The position numbers and the translations under genes are program-made. A stretch of 14,337 nt of DNA, from assembly GCA_050946255.1 (NCBI GenBank), contig JBMNUL010000058.1, forward strand, positions 1-14,337. The letters run 5' to 3'. The notes beneath the pieces were generated by a model, which did no database searches, had not been told where the DNA came from, and saw only the letters and a list, made by a program, of their open reading frames with translations. Shown here piece by piece: positions 1-7,867 of the stretch. Source of the stretch: JBMNUL01 sp050946255. Its GTDB lineage: Bacteria; Actinomycetota; Coriobacteriia; Coriobacteriales; CADBOM01. Within the stretch, counting starts at the first letter, position 1; each line of letters opens with the position of its first letter.

Positions 1-247
1 TAATTGAATTTGTAATAGAGAATTATACGAAGATTTTTAAATTCTGGCTTGTAATTATACGAAAATTTTTTAAACGATATCTAATAGCGAAGCAAATGGA
101 ATTTAGAAAAACTAAGCTGGCCCTTAATTTAATACAAACGAGCGCGCCTGCCTGCCCGGTCAAATCTCCATGCTCGATTGGCTTTGGTTCTGACAACGAC
201 CCCGAGCCTGGATGAACGGCTGCCCGAGTTCAATGAAAAGCACGTGC
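1..247. other. AT-rich intergenic region at the left edge
   Basis: No credible coding sequence is seen. The first 130 bases are extremely AT-rich compared with the coding DNA and contain a near-perfect direct repeat, listed separately. The right part, about 130-247, is more GC-rich and lies just downstream of the minus-strand dehydratase stop. I looked there for a terminator on the minus strand and found only the short AGCACGTGCT palindrome at the stop codon followed by four T's. Its stem is too short to call with any confidence. Confidence 0.6.
21..74. repeat. AT-rich direct repeat, two copies
   Basis: Copy 1 (21-41) and copy 2 (53-74) share AATTATACGA followed by an A/T tract ending in TTTTTAAA. 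They differ by about one substitution and one T-tract length change. Start-to-start distance is 32 bases, about three helical turns. Such spacing would suit a pair of protein-binding sites or promoter up-elements for a gene beyond the left edge, but this is inference. Confidence 0.5.
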
Positions 248-2104
248 TCAGTCGAACTCGATCTCGTCGTAGTCGGATTCGGTGATGCGCGGCTTGTAGG
301 TGGGGAGCTGCTTCGAGAGACATTCCTTGATGTCCTTCGAACTGCCGCTGAGAGACTCGGCCAGTTCGGCCAGCTTTTTCTCGACGACCTCGGGTTCTTC
401 CGGCTCGTCTGTCGAGATCATGATGTCCTTGATAGAAGTCGAAGTCGTCCTCTCGGCATCAGTCCAAAGCTGCTCCGTCAGCTTCTCGCCGGGTCTAAGG
501 CCGGTGTACACGATCTTGATATCCTTGTCCGGGCGCAATCCAGAGAGAATGATCAGCTTTCGCGCCAGGTCGACGATCTTCACGGGCTCGCCCATGTTGA
601 GGATGAAGATCTCCCCTCCCTTGGCGATACCTCCAGCCTGGATGACGAGCCTCGAGGCCTCGGGAATCGTCATGAAGTACCTCGTCATGTCCGGATGCGT
701 GACGGTAACCGGGCCACCGTTGGCAATCTGCTCCTTGAACAGGGGAATCACGCTTCCGTGAGACCCGAGGACGTTTGCGAACACCGTATCGGAATTCTTG
801 TCGAAGGATTGGACGATCATCTCCCCGAACTTCTTCGTGGCGCCCATCACGCTCGACGGGTTCACGGCCTTGTCGGTGGAGATGAAGATGAACTTCTCCA
901 CCCCGATGATGCTGGCAGCTCTCGCGGTGTTCATGGTTCCGAAGACATTGTTCCTCACAGCCTCCTGCGGGCAGGCCTCCATCAGTGGGACATGCTTGTG
1001 GGCAGCCGCGTGGAACACGACGTTGGGCTTGTACTTGTTGAAGACAGTGGCAAGCCTCGAGTAGTCCCTGACCGAACCTATCTCCACCACGATGTCCACA
1101 TCGTCGTATTTGCCCTGTATCTCTCTCTGAAGCTCGTATGCGGTGTTCTCGTATATGTCGAACACGATTATTTGCTTCGGGGCGGCGAGGCATAGCTGCC
1201 TGACGATCTCAGATCCGATCGAGCCTCCACCTCCGGTGACCAGCACGACCTTCCCGGCGATGTAGCCACTGACCTGCCTGGTGTTGAGCACGACCTCCTC
1301 GCGGGAGAGAAGGTCGTTGACGTTGACGTCGCGGAGCTTGACGTCGTCGAGCTGGTCAATGGGAATATCCCTCACGTTGGGGAGCGTGAGCAAATGGCAA
1401 TTTGTCTGCATGCAGATGTCGTAAATTGCCCTGAGGTCCTCGGAAGAGGCAGAGGGAATTGCGATGACTATCTGCTCTATGTCGTACTTTTCCACGAGAG
1501 GAACTATGTCGTGCCTGTTGCCTGCGACCTTGACACCGTGGATTCGCATTCCCCTCTTAGATGGGTCGTCGTCCACCGCCACGAGCGGGTTCCCCTCCAT
1601 GTAGTAATCTCCGGAGGACATCCTGTTGATGGTCATAGCCGCAGTCTCGCCGGCGCCCACGATCAATGTGCGCTTCCTTGCGGATTTTGCCGGCATCTTC
1701 GTGTGGCCCTTGCCATAGCGGATGATGCGGAACATGTAGCGGGCCCCGCCCACGAAAACCAAGAGGATGAGCCATGCGACGAAATAGACCCTGATGGGGA
1801 ACCTGATGCTGACCAGGAACAGCAGGGCCGCGCTCAAGAACGTGGCGAGCGCGGTTGCAGCGACAATCTTGAGCGTTTCCGGGGCGGAGGCATACTCCCA
1901 CATGTCGTTGTAGAGCCGGAATGCCGCGAAAACCACGATATTTATTATGGCAATGAGCCCGATGTAGAAAAGGACGTCGGTGGAGACGAGAACGTCTTCC
2001 GCCTGCCCCGTCCCAACGGTTGCCAGCAGATACGCTGCATAGGTTGCGAAGATGTCCCAGAACACCAGGACTATGACTCGCGTTGTGAGTTTGCTTGAAT
2101 CCAT
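248..2104 (-). CDS. Membrane NDP-sugar 4,6-dehydratase, CapD/PglF/WbpM type
   Basis: The 618-residue protein has the layout of the long CapD family. Four N-terminal membrane segments lie at about 7-29, 44-64, 78-100 and 104-122. A CoA-binding-like Rossmann domain begins at LIVGAGETA (147-155). A cytoplasmic short-chain-dehydrogenase domain begins at VTGGGGSIGSE (289-299). The family signatures HAAAHKHVPLME (365-376), STDKAVNP (409-416) and MGATKK (420-425, Met in place of the usual SDR Tyr) are present, as is TGLRPGEKL (534-542). Known members dehydrate UDP-GlcNAc to a 4-keto-6-deoxy sugar, the first step towards bacillosamine-like or other 6-deoxyamino sugars. The aminotransferase and PglC-like transferase at 9391-11239 would be the following steps. 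Oddly, the stretch that normally reads VRFGNVLGS is shortened to VFANVLGS near residues 441-448, an in-frame loss of four or five residues, so activity is uncertain. No clear Shine-Dalgarno precedes the ATG; it is kept because the first membrane segment starts right after it. Confidence 0.9.
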   Translation of the reverse strand: MDSSKLTTRVIVLVFWDIFATYAAYLLATVGTGQAEDVLVSTDVLFYIGLIAIINIVVFAAFRLYNDMWEYASAPETLKIVAATALATFLSAALLFLVSIRFPIRVYFVAWLILLVFVGGARYMFRIIRYGKGHTKMPAKSARKRTLIVGAGETAAMTINRMSSGDYYMEGNPLVAVDDDPSKRGMRIHGVKVAGNRHDIVPLVEKYDIEQIVIAIPSASSEDLRAIYDICMQTNCHLLTLPNVRDIPIDQLDDVKLRDVNVNDLLSREEVVLNTRQVSGYIAGKVVLVTGGGGSIGSEIVRQLCLAAPKQIIVFDIYENTAYELQREIQGKYDDVDIVVEIGSVRDYSRLATVFNKYKPNVVFHAAAHKHVPLMEACPQEAVRNNVFGTMNTARAASIIGVEKFIFISTDKAVNPSSVMGATKKFGEMIVQSFDKNSDTVFANVLGSHGSVIPLFKEQIANGGPVTVTHPDMTRYFMTIPEASRLVIQAGGIAKGGEIFILNMGEPVKIVDLARKLIILSGLRPDKDIKIVYTGLRPGEKLTEQLWTDAERTTSTSIKDIMISTDEPEEPEVVEKKLAELAESLSGSSKDIKECLSKQLPTYKPRITESDYDEIEFD

Positions 2105-2242
2105 GGAGGTTAGTGTATCACTTCAACGTTTCGGCCGTTCTCGAACTACATCAGCACCAGAAAATCTAAACTTCCGAAAATTCCGCCAGCCGCACAAGTC
2201 AGATACCAGTCCGGCCAGCTTTGAAAATTGTCAGCAGTTGTC

Positions 2243-3364
2243 TCACCTTTTGAAAAGCCCCTTGAACCTGGACTTCCCATGGTTATCCTCTGAATCTCTC
2301 TTCACCCTTGAGAGCTCGATCTTCGAGCACTCCAGGTCATACTTCGTCTCCAACCCGTCTTCTATTGAATCGAGATAGAGCTCTACAAGCTCTTTCTTGG
2401 AAGCCGAGGAAAGGTCCACGAGCTTCTGCGTCCTCCAGCTCTTCTGCTTGAATTCCCCGCAGCACAGGGAATCAACTGCAGGAGCCACGATATCCGCAAT
2501 CGCGCTCATGGACTCGTCGAACGCTTCGGGCTCAAGATATTCTAGACCGCGTACGGCGAAATCCTCAAGCCATTCCAGATAGCTCATCTCGAGCTGACCT
2601 TTCGGGGGCTCTGCATCTGCACCGGGGACCAAGTCTGTGCCAAGGTTCAAGATATTTGAGACCCCGACGGCCATCTGAAGCCTGGAGCGCCTCTCCCCAT
2701 CTGAAAGAGAACGGTAGAAAGCGGGATAATCCATCACCCTCACGGCTATCGGCAGGGAATTGGTCGAAATCGAATCGCAGTGATAAACGGCGAGCATCGA
2801 GACGGGCTCCTCGTCTGCGGCAAATAGACTGGAAAATCCATCATCGGATTCTGAGATAACGGACTCCAGAAATTGCCGGTCGAAGACCTTGTCATCCAGC
2901 CGGCCTCCAAATTTCTGGAACATGGAATCCTGGAAATCAACTGCCTTCACCGGAACTGGCCCAGAGGATCTTCTGGGAGAATCCCTCTCGGTCTTGAATG
3001 TTTTAGAACCCGAATCGAACATCTGGAGGTGGAATTTCACGATCTTTGGAATCACATTCTCGAACATCCCGGACACAACCTGGACGAAACCCTTGGCAAC
3101 CCTGATTCCAGAGTCCGCGAAGAACACTGCATCGCCTGTCGATTGCTCAAACCCGGCGGACCTCATGTCGGCCAAACTGCCATCGGAGACGACCCGAATG
3201 GCATCTGGGGCCTTCTCTTCGAGCAAAGAGGAGGTCTCCTCGTCTCCTCTTGTAACTGCAACGATCTCGAAGTCATCCACAGTCTGATCGGCTACCGAAT
3301 CCAACAGCTTCTCGGAATCGGAAACATCGCCGTTCAAGACGCAAATAATTGAAACAACTGGCAA
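2243..3364 (-). CDS. GT2-like (GT-A fold) glycosyltransferase, degenerate
   Basis: The 373-residue protein opens with PVVSIICVLNGD, the first strand of a family 2 glycosyltransferase. It follows the GT2 pattern to about residue 100: SVADQTVDDFEIVAV, then SAGFEQSTGDAVFFADSG, then KGFVQVVSGMF. The usual acidic metal-binding motif (DxD or DSDD) is replaced by FADSG (D84, G86), so catalysis may be altered or lost. The middle and C-terminal parts have no motif I recognise. The last 40 or so residues are highly charged, helical-looking and end in a basic tail (KGLFKR), which may favour membrane-surface association. Start is TTG: a GGGAG site lies six bases upstream and no better ATG aligns with the GT2 N-terminus. 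It lies 138 bases upstream of the dehydratase on the same strand, so a shared glycan role is likely. The acceptor and donor cannot be told. Confidence 0.65.
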   Translation of the reverse strand: MPVVSIICVLNGDVSDSEKLLDSVADQTVDDFEIVAVTRGDEETSSLLEEKAPDAIRVVSDGSLADMRSAGFEQSTGDAVFFADSGIRVAKGFVQVVSGMFENVIPKIVKFHLQMFDSGSKTFKTERDSPRRSSGPVPVKAVDFQDSMFQKFGGRLDDKVFDRQFLESVISESDDGFSSLFAADEEPVSMLAVYHCDSISTNSLPIAVRVMDYPAFYRSLSDGERRSRLQMAVGVSNILNLGTDLVPGADAEPPKGQLEMSYLEWLEDFAVRGLEYLEPEAFDESMSAIADIVAPAVDSLCCGEFKQKSWRTQKLVDLSSASKKELVELYLDSIEDGLETKYDLECSKIELSRVKRDSEDNHGKSRFKGLFKR

Positions 3365-3370
3365 AACGTT

Positions 3371-3375
3371 CTCCC
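3371..3375 (-). promoter_or_regulatory. Ribosome binding site supporting a TTG start
   Basis: GGGAG on the minus strand lies six bases before the TTG at 3364-3362. It supports translation of the GT2-like gene from this rare start codon. Confidence 0.6.
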
Positions 3376-3445
3376 AACTTATAGAAGATCTCGAACTGCT
3401 TGGAGCTCGTTTGAATTCAATGGGAACGGCTGTCTCGGAAATTCG

Positions 3446-3483
3446 AAAACGGCCGTCCTATATTATTGCATACAGGACAGCCG
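3446..3483 (-). terminator. Intrinsic terminator after the redox operon
   Basis: Read on the minus strand, CGGCTGTCCTGTAT pairs with ATATAGGACGGCCG around a six-base loop (GCAATA). That gives a 14-pair stem, counting two G-U pairs, followed directly by TTTT. It lies about 50 bases after the TAG of the GltD-like gene and before the GT2-like gene, so it should separate the redox operon from the glycan genes downstream. The U tract is short, so termination may be partial. Confidence 0.75.
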
Positions 3484-3533
3484 TAATCGAAGCTCTCAGT
3501 TTTCAAGCAAGGGAACGGAACAAGCCTCCTGCT

Positions 3534-5594
3534 CTATGCCCTTGTCTTCTCGACCTCTTCCTCCACAGCACGCAAGGCACCTGTGGGGCAGGCCTCCACG
3601 CACTTCAGGCAGTTCGCGCACACCTTCTCTATCTCAGGCCCGGTGTAGGCAGGCTCGATCTCGGTCACGAATCCCCTATGTGTTAGGCCGATTATCCCCT
3701 TGCCGACAACCTCATCGCACATCCTCACGCACTGCCCGCAGAGAATGCACTTGCCCTGGTCTCGCTCGATGGCGACGAGCTTGCGCTCGATATAGGATGG
3801 ATGCTTGCTGTCCCCTAGCCTCTCCGGATGGATCTCGTAGAGGTTGGAGCACTTGATGAGCTCGCAGTCCTTGAAATCGAAGCAGCCGCAGTCCAGGCAG
3901 CGCGAGGCCTCTTCCCTCATCTGCTCGTCGGAAAAGCCGAGGTAGACTGGATCGAAATCCTTCCTGCGCTCCTCTGCCGGGCGAATCGGGTTCTTGACCC
4001 TGGCGTGCTTCTCGCGATCCTTGAAGTCCTCGGGGGTCTTCTCGGTCACCGAACGATAGGGCTTCCTGTAGGGCATGTCGATTCCGTGCAGGAACATGTC
4101 CACAACCCTGGCGCAGCGCTTGGCCTCCCCAATCGCCTCGATGGCAATGCCCGCGCCCCTGTTGGTGGCATCTCCAACTGCGAACACATCCTCGACCGAC
4201 GTGCGGTATGAGAATTCGTCGGCAACGATTATCTGCCTTCTGTTGAGCTCGAGGGAGGCAAATGGTGCCACGTCTACCTTCTGGCCTATTGCGACTATCA
4301 CGCTGTCGACGTCGATGGTCTCGAACTCCCCCTTGACTGGAATCGGCCTTCTCCTGCCAGTCTCATCGGGTTCGCCGAGCTTCATCACCTGGAGCTTCAC
4401 GGACTTCACATGACCGGATTCGTCCGCGATTATGCTGTCGGGATTGCGCAGGAACTTGTACTCCACGCCCTCTTCGCGAGATTCCTCGACCTCCACCGGG
4501 TCCGCCGGCATCTCGTTTTCGGTGCGCCGGTAGGACACGTAGACTTTTTCGGCACCAAGCCTCACGGCGGTGCGGCATGCGTCCATTGCGGTGTTTCCGC
4601 CGCCGACTACCAACACCGTGTTGCCAATCTCGGGTTTCTCCCCATTGGCAACCTGGTACAGGAAACCGATTCCGGGGAAAACCCCGCTCGTCTCGTCCTC
4701 GCCATTGATCCTCAACGGGAGGCTCTCCCAGGCACCGACCGCGATAATCACGGCATCGTACATGCAGCGGAACGTGGAAAGGGAGATGTCCTCGCCCAGG
4801 GATATCCCGTTTTTCATGTGCACCCCGAGCGATTCGATCTCGGCTATCTCAGCATCGAGGACCGACTTAGGCAACCTGTACTCCGGGATCCCATAGCGGA
4901 GCATCCCGCCCATCTTCTCCTGTGCGTCGATGATGGTTACATCGTGGCCTTCAAGCGCAAGGTAATAGGCCGCGGTGAGCCCTGCCGGGCCTCCACCTGC
5001 AATGCCGACGCTCTTTCCGGAAGAAGGTTTCTTCTGGGGGACGTATCCCCCGTTTGCCAAGACGCGGTCCGCAGCTGCATATTTGAGGAAGGAGATCGAT
5101 ATCGGCTCCTCGACCATCTGCCGCCTGCAAGCATTCTCGCACGGGTGCGGGCAAATCCTGCCGATAGAAGCTGGGAGGGGGAGATCCTCCTTCAAGATCT
5201 TCACGGCCTCGAGGTCGTCGCCGCGGGCAATCGCCTGCACGTACGCCTGAGCTTGCACGTTGTCGGGGCACTCGAGGACGCAAGGCCCGCAGCAATCTCC
5301 CACGTGGTCGCTCATCAGGAACTCCAACGCGATCTTGCGTGAGTTCACTACCCTATCGGACTCGGTTTCAATCACCTGCCCGTCGGAGGCAACCGTGGAG
5401 CAGGCACGGAGGAGCTTCCTGGAGCCCTCTGCCTCTACGACGCACATGCTGCATCCGCCATAGTGCTCAAGCTCCCCGTTGTTACAGAGGTTGGGAATCG
5501 CTATTCCATTTGCATCTGCTATCTCCAGTATCGTCTGACCGGCTTCTCCCTCACAGGATTTGCCGTTTATCGTCACAGTGATTTTCTCAGTCAT
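3534..5594 (-). CDS. StnC/NfnB-like NADPH-linked iron-sulfur flavoprotein
   Basis: From the chosen ATG the protein has 686 residues. Domains in order: a NuoG/HydA-type [2Fe-2S] domain (C37, C48, C51, C65); a GltD/NfnB-like N-terminal cluster region (CGPCVLECP at 102-110, CPHPCENAC at 148-156); an FAD Rossmann motif GIAGGGPAG (197-205); an NAD(P) motif VVGGGNTAMD (329-338) followed by SYRR (354-357), whose arginines suggest NADPH; the FAD-closing segment FAVGDATNRGAG (471-482); a further cysteine group (566-582); and two C-terminal [4Fe-4S] motifs, C616-C626 and C659-C669. This is the NfnB/GltD core with added electron-relay domains. It starts 14 bases after the NuoEF-like fusion, so the two are surely one complex. 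Probable role: the NADPH site of an electron-bifurcating transhydrogenase. There is no glutamine amidotransferase or glutamate synthase large subunit nearby, so GOGAT is unlikely. A GTG at 5603 is an equally possible start; further upstream extension would overlap the preceding gene. Confidence 0.85.
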   Translation of the reverse strand: MTEKITVTINGKSCEGEAGQTILEIADANGIAIPNLCNNGELEHYGGCSMCVVEAEGSRKLLRACSTVASDGQVIETESDRVVNSRKIALEFLMSDHVGDCCGPCVLECPDNVQAQAYVQAIARGDDLEAVKILKEDLPLPASIGRICPHPCENACRRQMVEEPISISFLKYAAADRVLANGGYVPQKKPSSGKSVGIAGGGPAGLTAAYYLALEGHDVTIIDAQEKMGGMLRYGIPEYRLPKSVLDAEIAEIESLGVHMKNGISLGEDISLSTFRCMYDAVIIAVGAWESLPLRINGEDETSGVFPGIGFLYQVANGEKPEIGNTVLVVGGGNTAMDACRTAVRLGAEKVYVSYRRTENEMPADPVEVEESREEGVEYKFLRNPDSIIADESGHVKSVKLQVMKLGEPDETGRRRPIPVKGEFETIDVDSVIVAIGQKVDVAPFASLELNRRQIIVADEFSYRTSVEDVFAVGDATNRGAGIAIEAIGEAKRCARVVDMFLHGIDMPYRKPYRSVTEKTPEDFKDREKHARVKNPIRPAEERRKDFDPVYLGFSDEQMREEASRCLDCGCFDFKDCELIKCSNLYEIHPERLGDSKHPSYIERKLVAIERDQGKCILCGQCVRMCDEVVGKGIIGLTHRGFVTEIEPAYTGPEIEKVCANCLKCVEACPTGALRAVEEEVEKTRA

Positions 5595-5604
5595 TTCAGT
5601 CACG

Positions 5605-5615
5605 CCCCCTACCTC
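5605..5615 (-). promoter_or_regulatory. Purine-rich ribosome binding site between the two redox genes
   Basis: On the minus strand GAGGT (5615-5611) overlaps the stop of the upstream gene and AGGGGG (5610-5605) follows. GAGGT is seven bases before the GTG at 5603 and AGGGGG is ten bases before the ATG at 5594, so the start remains ambiguous by three codons. The arrangement implies translational coupling. Confidence 0.55.
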
Positions 5616-7867
5616 ACGGAAATGGCATCGAAGTGGCAGAGGTTGACACACTGCTTGCACTTGATGCACTTGTTCTGATCGATGGAATGAGCTCCGCCTC
5701 GAATTCCGCTGATGGCCTGCACCGGGCATTTCTTGGCGCAGAGCGTGCAGCCGGTGCACTTCTCCGGGTCAATCTCCACGGTCAGGAGTGCCTGGCACTC
5801 GAGAGCCGGGCACCTGTGCTCCTTGATGTGCGCCTCGTATTCGTCGCGGAAGTACTTGATCGTGGTGAGCACGGGGTTGGGAGCGGTCTGCCCTAGACCG
5901 CACATCGCACCGTCCTTGATCGCGTAGCAGAGCTCCTCGAGCAGCTCGATATCGCCTTCGCGTCCGTTGCCCTCGCAGATCCTGTCCAGTATCTCCAGCA
6001 TCCTCTTTGTGCCGATGCGGCACGGAACGCACTTTCCGCAGGATTCGTTGGTGGTGAAGTTGAGGAAGAACCTGGCCATGTTGACCATGCAGGTGCTGTC
6101 GTCCATCACGACCATTCCGCCAGATCCCATGATCGCGCCGGTTGCGGTCAGCGCCTTGTAGTCGATGACGGTGTCCTCGAGCTCGGCCGGAATGCACCCA
6201 CCGGAAGGACCGCCCATCTGAACCGCCTTGAACTTATGGCCGTTCTTGATTCCACCGGCGATGTCGAAGATCACGTTCCTGAGCGTGCGGCCCATCGGGA
6301 CCTCGACGAGCCCGCCATGCTCGACCTTGCCGGTCAGCGCGAATACCTTGGTCCCCTTGGAGTTCTCGGTGCCCATGGCTGCGAAGGCCTCGCCTCCGTT
6401 GTTGATGATCCACGGCACGTTGGCATAGGTCTCGACGTTGTTGATGTTGGATGGCTTTCCGAGATATCCCTTCTGGGCGGGGAACGGAGGCTTCAGCCGC
6501 GGCATGCCGCGCTCGCCCTCCATCGACGCCATCAGCGCGGTCTCCTCGCCGCAGACGAAGGCGCCGGCTCCGATCTTGACGGAGATGTCGCAGCTGAAAT
6601 CGCTGCCGAGGATGTTCTCTCCGAGGAAACCGTGGTCCCTCGCCTGCTCGATTGCCATTCTGAGCCTCTCCACCGCAAGCGGGTACTCCGCCCTGACATA
6701 TACGAAGGCATGCGAGGCCCCGATTGCATAGGCACCGATCAGCATGCCCTCGATGAGAGTGTGCGGATCTCCTTCAATCACGGCACGGTCCATGAACGCC
6801 CCAGGGTCGCCCTCGTCGGCATTGCAGATCATGTACTTCACATCGCCCTTGGAGCTCCTGGCGGAATTCCATTTGAACCAAGTTGGGAACCCGGCTCCAC
6901 CGCGACCTCCGAGCCCGGAGACCTTCATCTCCTCGATGACCTCTTCTGGGGTCATCGTGAGTGCCTTGGCGATTGCCTTGTACCCACCGTGATTTATGAA
7001 GTCGTTGATGTCCGTGGGGTCGATGACGCCGCAGTTTCTGAGCGCGACCCTCTCCTGCTGCTCGAGGAAATGGGCATCCTGCGGTTCGATCTCGAGCCTC
7101 TCGATTCGCTTGAAGCTCTTCGACCTCACCGCATTGATGATGTCGAGGGCGTCGGTGGTCTTCACGTTCACGAGCCTGTGCAGGAGCTTGTCACCATCGT
7201 AGATGTCGACAATCGGCTCCAAGAAGCACATTCCGATGCAACCCGTTTTGGCGACGGTAAAGCTGTCGGTGGAGGTCATATGCCCTCTGAGAACGCCTTC
7301 CAGCCTCGCCGCTCCAGCTGCAACTCCGCAGCTGCCCTCTCCAACGAGAATTCTCATTCCCTCGCCGAGCTCGATGGCCTTGAGCTGTCTGAGGATCTGG
7401 ATTGCACTGTCGGGGGTGAGATGTCCATAAGTCTCGCCGTTGATCATCATCACGGGAGCGAGCGAGCAGCATCCCAGGCAAGCAACCTCGTGCAAGGTGA
7501 AGATCCCGTCCTCGGTGGTCTCGCCGTTCTCGATTCCCAGCTCCTGGCTTATGGCCATCCTGATATTGTCAGCACCGTTCACATGGCATGCGGTGCCCTG
7601 GCAGAGCATGATCTCGTATTTCCCCGCAGGCTTGAGCTTGAAGAAGCTGTAGAAGGTCACGATCCCCATGATCTTGGCCATACCCTGCCCGGTGCGTTCG
7701 CTGATCAGCTCCAAGACCTCGTAGGGAAGATAGCCGTAAATATCCTGAGCTTTCTGGAGGATCAATATGAGGTTGGTAGGATCTCCCCCATATTCGTCCA
7801 AGACCTCATCCATCATGGTCGCGTTGACCTGCATGGACACCTTGTCTATCGATGCAACTTCTGCCAT
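5609..7867 (-). CDS. NuoE-NuoF fusion with C-terminal ferredoxin domain (StnA-StnB/HydB-like)
   Basis: The 752-residue protein joins two normally separate subunits. Residues 1-165 are a NuoE/HydC-like thioredoxin-fold [2Fe-2S] domain (C89, C94, C130, C134). Residues about 171-250 are a second thioredoxin-like [2Fe-2S] domain typical of HydB/HndC N-termini (GSCGVAAGA at 178-186, TGCIGMC at 208-214). Then comes the NuoF core: FMN-site GLGGRGGAGFPTW (318-330), NADEGDPGAFMDR (349-361), GAGAFVCGEETAL (433-445), and the [4Fe-4S] ligands C610, C613, C616 and C656. The end is a 2[4Fe-4S] ferredoxin domain (C704-C714, C734-C744). Family knowledge predicts NADH oxidation or NAD+ reduction at FMN with electron flow through the clusters. 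The extra ferredoxin tail and HydB-like N-terminus point to soluble bifurcating enzymes, not respiratory complex I. It is the first gene of a two-gene operon. A GGTGAG site five bases upstream supports the ATG. Confidence 0.92.
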   Translation of the reverse strand: MAEVASIDKVSMQVNATMMDEVLDEYGGDPTNLILILQKAQDIYGYLPYEVLELISERTGQGMAKIMGIVTFYSFFKLKPAGKYEIMLCQGTACHVNGADNIRMAISQELGIENGETTEDGIFTLHEVACLGCCSLAPVMMINGETYGHLTPDSAIQILRQLKAIELGEGMRILVGEGSCGVAAGAARLEGVLRGHMTSTDSFTVAKTGCIGMCFLEPIVDIYDGDKLLHRLVNVKTTDALDIINAVRSKSFKRIERLEIEPQDAHFLEQQERVALRNCGVIDPTDINDFINHGGYKAIAKALTMTPEEVIEEMKVSGLGGRGGAGFPTWFKWNSARSSKGDVKYMICNADEGDPGAFMDRAVIEGDPHTLIEGMLIGAYAIGASHAFVYVRAEYPLAVERLRMAIEQARDHGFLGENILGSDFSCDISVKIGAGAFVCGEETALMASMEGERGMPRLKPPFPAQKGYLGKPSNINNVETYANVPWIINNGGEAFAAMGTENSKGTKVFALTGKVEHGGLVEVPMGRTLRNVIFDIAGGIKNGHKFKAVQMGGPSGGCIPAELEDTVIDYKALTATGAIMGSGGMVVMDDSTCMVNMARFFLNFTTNESCGKCVPCRIGTKRMLEILDRICEGNGREGDIELLEELCYAIKDGAMCGLGQTAPNPVLTTIKYFRDEYEAHIKEHRCPALECQALLTVEIDPEKCTGCTLCAKKCPVQAISGIRGGAHSIDQNKCIKCKQCVNLCHFDAISVR

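Noticed and set aside
5595..5759. Upstream extension of the StnC-like frame to an ATG at 5759
   Set aside because: It lies entirely within the ferredoxin-domain coding region of the preceding gene and gives a low-complexity, non-homologous peptide. The [2Fe-2S] domain starts at the ATG at 5594 or the GTG at 5603.
3534..7867. Respiratory complex I, [FeFe]-hydrogenase or glutamate synthase
   Set aside because: There are no membrane Nuo subunits, no H-cluster cysteine motifs, and no glutamate synthase large subunit. The domain set fits a soluble bifurcating transhydrogenase better.
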